Below, in pieces: positions 15,044 through 20,044 of a DNA stretch of 20,044 nt. Both the position numbers and the translations under genes were made by a program. Source of the stretch: CAZZBK01 sp964652155 (lineage in GTDB: Bacteria > Planctomycetota > Planctomycetia > Pirellulales > PNKZ01); assembly GCA_964652155.1 (NCBI GenBank), contig CAZZBK010000114.1, positions 1-20,044 of the forward strand. The letters are read 5' to 3'. How positions within the stretch are numbered: the first letter of the stretch is position 1; each line of letters opens with the position of its first letter. Below the pieces are notes generated by a model. That model was not told where the DNA came from, ran no database searches, and saw nothing but the letters and a program-made list of their open reading frames with translations.

Positions 15044-15427
15044 ATGCCCCGTCTGCTCGGTGTCGATATTCCGAACGATCGTCCAGCGATCATTTCATTG
15101 CAGTACCTGTATGGCGTCGGAGCGCGTATTGCGCGTGAGCTGTGCCACAAGGCGGGAATCGACCCCCAGACGCACGCCCGGGAGTTGACCGAAGACGCCT
15201 TGGCGCGGCTGTCGACGTTGCTGGACAAAGACTACACGGTTGAAGGCCAGTTGCGTCGTCAAGTTGGCCAAAACATTGCCCGACTCAAGGATATCAACTG
15301 CTACCGTGGCATTCGTCATCGCCGCGGTTTGCCGGTGCGTGGGCAACGGACCCGCACCAATGCCCGTACCCGCAAAGGTCCCAAGAAGACCGTTGCGGGC
15401 AAGAAGGGCGTCAAGGACATGAAGTAA
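15044..15427 (+). CDS. rpsM: Ribosomal protein S13 (uS13)
   Basis: 127-residue protein of the small-subunit head; it contacts the initiator/P-site tRNA and bridges to the large subunit. The start MPRLLGVDIPNDRPAIISL, the helix-two-turn-helix YLYGVGARIARELC, and the basic C-terminal RGLPVRGQRTRTNARTRKGP are diagnostic. The ATG is 11 bases after AGGAG. It is second in the alpha operon, 90 bp before rpsK. Confidence 0.98.
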   Translation: MPRLLGVDIPNDRPAIISLQYLYGVGARIARELCHKAGIDPQTHARELTEDALARLSTLLDKDYTVEGQLRRQVGQNIARLKDINCYRGIRHRRGLPVRGQRTRTNARTRKGPKKTVAGKKGVKDMK

Positions 15428-15517
15428 TCGTGTCGAGGCGTGGCAGCCGCTCGGCGACGAGTTGGCCGACCGCTCGCACGACATTGAATCGAAGTTCATT
15501 TTGGGAGTTGTATTTCC

Positions 15518-15916
15518 GTGGCTACCTCAGCGAATTCAGCAAGCTCCAAGCGCCGCAAAATCCGCCGCAACGTGACGTTGGCCGTGGTCCACATTCGGGC
15601 CACCTTCAACAACACGACGGTCACGATCACCGACACCAAAGGGGACACCTTGTGTTGGGCCAGCGCGGGCACGAGCGGCTTCAAGGGGAGCCGCAAGAGC
15701 ACCCCGTTCGCCGGGCAATGCGCCGCGCAGCAAGCCGCCGAGAAGGCCACCAAGTTTGGCGTCAAAGAAGTTGACGTCCGCGTCAAGGGTCCCGGCAGCG
15801 GCCGCGAAAGCGCCATCACCGCGTTGCAGGCGGCGGGCGTGACCGTCAAGAGCATTGAAGACGTGACGCCGCTGCCGCACAACGGCTGCCGTCCTCCCAA
15901 GCGTCGCCGCGTTTAG
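15518..15916 (+). CDS. rpsK: Ribosomal protein S11 (uS11), GTG start
   Basis: 132-residue platform protein of the 30S subunit. IRATFNNTTVTITDTKGD, GFKGSRKSTPFAGQ, VKGPGSGRESA and the C-terminal THNGCRPPKRRRV-type ending (here PLPHNGCRPPKRRRV) are typical. The start is GTG at 15518, ten bases after GGGAG; there is no suitable ATG ahead of the conserved region. Third gene of the alpha operon. Confidence 0.98.
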   Translation: MATSANSASSKRRKIRRNVTLAVVHIRATFNNTTVTITDTKGDTLCWASAGTSGFKGSRKSTPFAGQCAAQQAAEKATKFGVKEVDVRVKGPGSGRESAITALQAAGVTVKSIEDVTPLPHNGCRPPKRRRV

Positions 15917-15979
15917 TTCAGCCCCACTGCATTAATTTCCACACTGCCTGAAATTTCATCGCCTTAGCTGAGTGTTGTT

Positions 15980-16606
15980 ATGGCTCGTACGACTGGTCCG
16001 GTTTGCCGCCTTTGTCGCCGCGAAGGCACGAAGCTGTTCCTCAAGGGGTTTCGCTGCGATACGCCCAAGTGCGCCATCGAGCGTCGCGACTCCAATCCTG
16101 GCATGCACAATCTGCGTCGCGGCAAGCCCACCGACTACGGCTTGCATCTGCGTGAAAAGCAGAAGGTCAAACGCTACTACGGCGTGTTCGAGCGCCAGTT
16201 TCGCACCTACTTTGCCCAGGCGAGCCGCTCGCGGGGCAACACCGGCGCGACCCTGATGAGCTTGCTCGAACGCCGCTTGGACAACATTGTGCATCGCCTG
16301 GGCTTTGGTCACAGCCGCGCCCAGGCCCGGCAGTTGGTGGCCCACGGCCACATCACGGTCAACGGCCGCAAGGTTGACATCCCCAGCTATTTGGTCAAGG
16401 CGGGGGATGTGATCCGTGTGAAGAATCGCAAAACCAGTCTGCAAGCGGTGCTGGCCAACTTGGCCGAGGCACAACGCGAAGTTCCGGATTTTCTGGCGCG
16501 TGTCGATGGCTCGATTCCCGAAGGGCGCGTGAATCGCCTCCCCGAGGCTTTCGACGTATCGATCCCGGTCAATCCGCAGTTGATCGTCGAATTCTGCTCG
16601 AAGTAG
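15980..16606 (+). CDS. rpsD: Ribosomal protein S4 (uS4), zinc-binding form
   Basis: 208-residue primary 16S rRNA-binding protein and 30S assembly initiator. The N terminus holds a four-cysteine zinc site (Cys9, Cys12, Cys26, Cys31), so it is the C+ type. An S4 RNA-binding domain follows (about 98-160: LERRLDNIVHRLGFG, then GHITVNGRKVDIPSYLVK). In several bacteria S4 represses its own operon; no S4 pseudoknot target could be confirmed here. The Shine-Dalgarno sequence is weak. Fourth gene of the alpha operon, 25 bp before rpoA. Confidence 0.98.
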   Translation: MARTTGPVCRLCRREGTKLFLKGFRCDTPKCAIERRDSNPGMHNLRRGKPTDYGLHLREKQKVKRYYGVFERQFRTYFAQASRSRGNTGATLMSLLERRLDNIVHRLGFGHSRAQARQLVAHGHITVNGRKVDIPSYLVKAGDVIRVKNRKTSLQAVLANLAEAQREVPDFLARVDGSIPEGRVNRLPEAFDVSIPVNPQLIVEFCSK

Positions 16607-16631
16607 TGTTTTTTTCGGAGGAAGGCTCACC

Positions 16632-17624
16632 ATGCGCATTCGCTGGCGCGGTCTCGAGTTGCCGAGCAAGGTCGTGTGCGACACCAAGTCGCTCACGTCG
16701 ACCTATGGAAAGTTCGTTGCCGAGCCCTTCGAACGCGGCTTTGGCACCACCATTGGCAATAGCCTGCGGCGCGTGCTGCTCTCGAGTATCGAGGGAAGCG
16801 CGATCACACAGGTCAAAATCGCCGGCTCGCAACACGAATTCACCACGCTGCCCGGGGTGGTCGAAGACGTCACCGACATCATCCTGAACGTCAAATCGCT
16901 CGTGGTGAAAAATCACAGCGAGAGTACCCGCGTCATTCAGATTCGCAAAAGCACCAAGGGCTTGGTGACCGCCGCCGATATCATGACCGACGATCAGGTC
17001 GACGTCATCAACAAGAGTCACGTCATCGCCACGCTCACGGCCGATGTCCCGTTCGAGATCGAAATGGTCGTCGAGAACGGCCGCGGCTACGTCCCCTCGA
17101 CCGAGCACAGCCCGAATACCGAAATCGGCATCATTCCCGTCGACGCGGTCTATAGCCCCGTCACCCGCGTCCGCTACGAAATCGAAGAGACGCGCGTGGG
17201 TCAAAAGACCAACTACGACAAGCTGACGATGGAAATCTGGACCAACGGATCGATCGGTCCGGAAATGGCGCTCATCGAAGCAGCCAAGATCATGCGCAAA
17301 CACCTCAACCCGTTCGTGCAATACGCCGAATTGGGCGGTCAGGTGCATGCCGAGAATCGCGCTGCGGTCCCCGGTGCCATGGATCCGGCGTTGGAAGCCA
17401 AACTGAACATGAATCTGGCTGAACTGAACTTGTCGGTTCGGGCCATGAACTGCCTGGAATCGGAAGGCATTGCGACGGTGCGCGACTTAGTGTCCAAGAC
17501 TTCGGACCAATTGCTCGAGGTCCGTAACTTTGGCGAGACGACCCTCAACGAGGTCAAAGAAAAACTCTCGGAGTTGGGTCTGCGGTTGGGCATTCGCTTG
17601 CCCTCGACCGCCTCGTTCATGTAG
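16632..17624 (+). CDS. rpoA: DNA-directed RNA polymerase alpha subunit
   Basis: 330-residue alpha subunit that nucleates polymerase assembly and contacts upstream promoter DNA and activators. The N-terminal dimerisation domain includes EPFERGFGTTIGNSLRRVLL (31-50). The C-terminal domain (about 262-325) keeps the DNA-contact residues Arg270, Asn273, Cys274 and Gly301 (E. coli Arg265, Asn268, Cys269, Gly296). The E. coli Lys298 position is Thr303, in NFGETTL instead of NLGKKSL. GGAGGAAGG at 16617-16625 is a strong ribosome-binding site. Full length for the family. Confidence 0.98.
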   Translation: MRIRWRGLELPSKVVCDTKSLTSTYGKFVAEPFERGFGTTIGNSLRRVLLSSIEGSAITQVKIAGSQHEFTTLPGVVEDVTDIILNVKSLVVKNHSESTRVIQIRKSTKGLVTAADIMTDDQVDVINKSHVIATLTADVPFEIEMVVENGRGYVPSTEHSPNTEIGIIPVDAVYSPVTRVRYEIEETRVGQKTNYDKLTMEIWTNGSIGPEMALIEAAKIMRKHLNPFVQYAELGGQVHAENRAAVPGAMDPALEAKLNMNLAELNLSVRAMNCLESEGIATVRDLVSKTSDQLLEVRNFGETTLNEVKEKLSELGLRLGIRLPSTASFM

Positions 17625-17639
17625 TCGTTCACCCGCGGT

Positions 17640-17654
17640 TTTCGCAGTGCGAAA
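17640..17654 (+). other. Palindrome/hairpin between rpoA and rplQ
   Basis: TTTCGCA, G, TGCGAAA: perfect 7-base arms around one base, foldable as a 6-bp stem with a 3-base loop. GTTTTT follows at 17661. The arrangement resembles a weak attenuator, which could lower rplQ relative to rpoA; this is inference only. Confidence 0.35.
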
Positions 17655-17684
17655 CGCCCTGTTTTTAGTACGAGTAACGCGATC

Positions 17685-18287
17685 ATGCGACATCGAAGAA
17701 AAGGCCGTGTGCTCGGCCGTAGTCCCAGTCACCAACGGGCTTTGCTCCGCAATTTGGCCAGCGCGCTGTTCCTCACCGAACTGACCGAGGCGACCTTGCT
17801 GCGCCGCCGCAAGCTCGCCGGTTTCGATCTGGAGAGCAATGCGCCGAAGCACCCGGGCCGGATCATCACGACCGTCCCCAAGGCCAAGGAAGTGCGTCCG
17901 CTCGTCGAGCGTTGCATTACCTTGGCGCGGCGTACCGCGGCTGCTGCCGCTCAGGCCAAAGAGTTCGCCACCACCGCGGATCGCGGCTCGGCCGACTGGA
18001 AAGCCTGGCGCAAGAGCGACACGTACGTCAAGTGGCGCACGGCCGTCATGCCGGTCGTCAATGCCAAGCGTCGCTGCCTGGTGTTGCTCGGCGACAAGCA
18101 AGCGGTGCGGGTGCTCTTCGAGACGGTTGCTCCGCGTTTCGTCGACCGCGAGGGAGGCTACACGCGCATCCTGCGTTTGGCCACGACCCGCCTCGGCGAC
18201 GCAGGCGAGCGTGCGGTGCTGGAGTTTGTCGGCGGACCGGCCGATCGCAAGCCGCGCAAGGCGACCAAGCCCGCCTTCGACGCCTAA
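17685..18287 (+). CDS. rplQ: Ribosomal protein L17 (bL17), enlarged
   Basis: Large-subunit protein near the exit-tunnel side. The start MRHRRKGRVLGRSPSHQRAL and the late block FVDREGGYTRILRL are unmistakable. At 200 residues it is much longer than the usual 115-130. Extra sequence lies at about 38-62 (within LRRRKLAGFDLESNAPKHPG), at about 92-125 (including WKAWRKSDTYVKWRT), and in a basic C-terminal tail. The reading frame is clean, so these are real insertions rather than errors; similar enlargement is, as far as I recall, seen in planctomycete L17 proteins. Last gene of the alpha operon; the Shine-Dalgarno sequence is weak. Confidence 0.96.
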   Translation: MRHRRKGRVLGRSPSHQRALLRNLASALFLTELTEATLLRRRKLAGFDLESNAPKHPGRIITTVPKAKEVRPLVERCITLARRTAAAAAQAKEFATTADRGSADWKAWRKSDTYVKWRTAVMPVVNAKRRCLVLLGDKQAVRVLFETVAPRFVDREGGYTRILRLATTRLGDAGERAVLEFVGGPADRKPRKATKPAFDA

Positions 18288-18375
18288 CTTAACGCCCAGG
18301 TCCCTTGCGACACCGCTCGGGCTGGAACTGAACGCCTTCCGTCTTCGTATCTGTTTCTCGATCGAGAACACGGCC

Positions 18376-18987
18376 ATGGATACGGCCCCGAGCGCTCGTC
18401 ACGCAATCCGCGACGGCTTCAACTTTACCGCCGCCATGCAGGCGATTTGCCTTGATGGGTGCGGCGCGCTCGATGAGTTCGCGCATGTCGACATGCGGCG
18501 CGTGGCGATTCGCTTTTGCCAATCGCGCCGCCAAGGCCCCTACGGCGTGCAGGCATCGCTGACGCCGCTGCGCTTCGTCGGCGGGGCCCGCGAGACGATT
18601 CGCCGCGGCCGACGCTGGGGCATTCAGCGCGTCTGCAACGAGGTGGGCGACGAGATGCTCTATCTGCTGAGCTTTTACCTGCCGCGGTTTTTGGACCTGT
18701 CGTCGACCGAGAAGCTGGCCACCATTTGTCATGAACTGTGGCACATTGGCCCAACGTTCGACGGTGACATTCGCCGTCACGATGGCCGCTGCTATGCGCA
18801 TGGCCCTAGCGAAAAGCAGTTCCACGCCTCCATGTATCAGCTTGTGGACAAGTGGCACGGCAAGACCCAGCCCGCCGCGCGACACACCTGGCTCGCGCTC
18901 GACTTCGCGCAGCTCCATGCACAATTTGGCCGGGTGTACGGCGTGCGCATCACCACGCCCAAGATGATCCGCCTGCGCGAGGCGTAG
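18376..18987 (+). CDS. Uncharacterised HExxH protein, putative metallopeptidase
   Basis: 203 residues, no signal peptide or membrane segment. A zincin-type motif HELWH is at 119-123 in a helix (TEKLATICHELWHIG), followed at 135 and 142 by His residues in RRHDGRCYAHG that could be the third metal ligand. The arrangement recalls the putative phage-type metallopeptidase domain, but I cannot confirm the family. The first 110 residues contain VAIRFCQSRRQGPYGVQASL and no motif I recognise. The start ATG lies in an open frame and lacks a strong Shine-Dalgarno sequence; no better in-frame start exists nearer the conserved part. It sits 88 bp after rplQ and may be read through from the alpha operon. 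It converges on hemH, with a REP-like hairpin between. Peptidase activity is inferred from the motif only. Confidence 0.75.
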   Translation: MDTAPSARHAIRDGFNFTAAMQAICLDGCGALDEFAHVDMRRVAIRFCQSRRQGPYGVQASLTPLRFVGGARETIRRGRRWGIQRVCNEVGDEMLYLLSFYLPRFLDLSSTEKLATICHELWHIGPTFDGDIRRHDGRCYAHGPSEKQFHASMYQLVDKWHGKTQPAARHTWLALDFAQLHAQFGRVYGVRITTPKMIRLREA

Positions 18988-19034
18988 CCCTGCTTGGCTT
19001 GGCGGCTGGGGCGAGAACCGATCCTCAAGCCGAC

Positions 19035-19085
19035 GGGGACTGTCCCAAATTTGCGAAGTCTGCGAAGCAAATTGGGACTGTCCCC
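19035..19085. repeat. REP-like long hairpin between convergent genes
   Basis: Left arm 19035-19054 (GGGGACTGTCCCAAATTTGC) and right arm 19067-19085 (GCAAATTGGGACTGTCCCC) pair with one mismatch and one bulge around a 12-base loop. The half-sites GGGACTGTCCC are themselves palindromes, a nested layout typical of REP/REPIN elements. It may also end transcription of both flanking genes. Confidence 0.75.
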
Positions 19086-19111
19086 CTCGCATTTCGGTTT
19101 TAGGATCGTTA

Positions 19112-20044
19112 CTAGCCCCCCTGCGGCCGGCCGGGTGCTCCTGCGGGGCGTGACGGGGCCGGGCAACAATCGATCGGGCAAACGTCGTGGCTCGGACCGC
19201 GCGTCCCTAGCGCCCGCCGCTCGGTTCGTAAAGCGAGGCGTTCTTCGATCAGCTCGCGAACCATGCTGACGAATTGTGGATGCGTGCCCACCGTGGCCGA
19301 GCGAACCATCGGCAGCGCCAACGACTCGCAGATCGCGCGCGCCTCGTAGTCCAAATCGTAAATCACTTCCATGTGGTCGGAGATGAACCCGATCGGCACG
19401 ACCACCACCGCCTGGGCACCCGTGGCGGAGAGTGTGCGCAGATGGTCGCCAATATCGGGTTCGAGCCAGGGTTGCGTGGGGGGGCCGCTGCGGCTCTGGT
19501 ACACGAGTTGCCAGGGATGTTCTGGGAACGCGGCGGCCACGAGCCCCGCCGCCTCGTGGAGCTGCTCGACATACGCCGACGTCGTGGCCATCGACATCGG
19601 CACGCTATGCGCGGTGAAGACGAGCGCGGCGTGCGCGCGCACGTCGACCGGCAATGCCTTGAGCGCCGCCGAGGTCCGCTCGATCATGGGCTCGATAAAG
19701 CCGGGGTGGTTGTAGAACGCGCGTAGCTTATCGATTTGCGGCGCGTCGACTCCGACGGCGGCTTGAGCCGCGGCGACATTTTCACGGTACTGGCGACAGC
19801 CGCTATAGGAACTAAAGGCCGATGTGAAAAAGGCGAGCGCATTGCGCACCCCGTCGCGCTGCATTTGCGCGAGCGTGTCGGCGAGCAGCGGGTGCCAGTT
19901 GCGATTGCCCCAGTAGATGGGTAGTTGGACGTTGTGCTGCGCGAGCTCGACGCGCAAAGCGGCCATCAATTGGCGATTTTGCTCGTTGATCGGGCTCACA
20001 CCGCCGAAGTGCTGATAGTGCTCGGCGACGCTCAGCAATCGCTC
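19112..20044 (-). CDS. hemH: Ferrochelatase (5' end outside window)
   Basis: Inserts Fe2+ into a porphyrin in heme synthesis. The frame is open at the right edge; 310 residues are visible and the start is missing. Typical marks are HFGGVSPINEQNR, the catalytic histidine in FTAHSVP (visible residue 146) and the glutamate in GFISDHMEVIYDLDYEA (226). A cysteine in SSYSGCRQYREN (visible 83) plus three in the C-terminal stretch VCPIDCC (289, 293, 294) suggest a [2Fe-2S] cluster like that of some bacterial ferrochelatases, though the spacing differs. A Pro/Gly-rich tail ends the protein. Heme supply fits the nearby cytochrome c'-like gene only loosely. Confidence 0.95.
   Translation of the reverse strand, partial: ERLLSVAEHYQHFGGVSPINEQNRQLMAALRVELAQHNVQLPIYWGNRNWHPLLADTLAQMQRDGVRNALAFFTSAFSSYSGCRQYRENVAAAQAAVGVDAPQIDKLRAFYNHPGFIEPMIERTSAALKALPVDVRAHAALVFTAHSVPMSMATTSAYVEQLHEAAGLVAAAFPEHPWQLVYQSRSGPPTQPWLEPDIGDHLRTLSATGAQAVVVVPIGFISDHMEVIYDLDYEARAICESLALPMVRSATVGTHPQFVSMVRELIEERLALRTERRALGTRGPSHDVCPIDCCPAPSRPAGAPGRPQGG

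Noticed and set aside
1..20044. CRISPR arrays, prophage genes, transposases, toxin-antitoxin pairs or defence islands
   Set aside because: None seen on either strand; the direct repeats present are intragenic, tandem or palindromic, without spacers.

Overview
The window looks like a piece of a planctomycete chromosome, most likely from a Pirellulales-type bacterium. The support is high GC, a trigger factor/ClpP pair with planctomycete-style sequence, an enlarged ribosomal protein L17, an FHA protein with a very long acidic tail, and a small periplasmic cytochrome with a C-terminal heme motif. The taxon is inferred from protein character, not measured. One run of 100 N (3414-3513) shows this is a scaffolded draft assembly.

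Layout. 1-2302: a minus-strand unit reads from a good promoter through tRNA-Gly(GCC), trigger factor (tig) and clpP, which runs off the left edge. 2431-7645: a plus-strand unit holds an FHA-domain protein with a long low-complexity tail (broken by the N run), a secreted thioredoxin-like DUF255/YyaL protein and a small ASCH-like protein. 7631-7724 carries two inverted copies of a 31-bp repeat, with a third copy at 12377. 7748-12203: a cytochrome c'-like protein (plus), a Fur-family regulator (minus), a membrane-anchored protein with two degenerate GGDEF domains (plus) and an M42 aminopeptidase (minus). 12455-14478: a membrane-anchored von Willebrand factor A-like protein (plus). 14792-18287: the alpha operon, rpmJ-rpsM-rpsK-rpsD-rpoA-rplQ, with its own promoter. 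18376-18987: an unassigned HExxH protein. 19035-19085: a long REP-like hairpin. 19112-20044: ferrochelatase (hemH), minus strand, open at the right edge.

How the genes fit together. tRNA-Gly, trigger factor and ClpP link translation, nascent-chain folding and proteolysis. The alpha operon supplies five ribosomal proteins and the RNA polymerase alpha subunit. The rest are mostly single-gene units facing each other or diverging, with small palindromic repeats in the gaps.

I see no phage, CRISPR array, transposase, toxin-antitoxin or defence cluster, and no obvious new multi-gene system. The items most worth a second look are the FHA tail with its repeated (E/D)xTxx(F/W) motifs, the assembly gap inside a DEPIAE repeat, the dispersed 31-bp repeat that supplies the end of a gene, the REP-like hairpin, the HExxH protein, and the tandem degenerate GGDEF protein.
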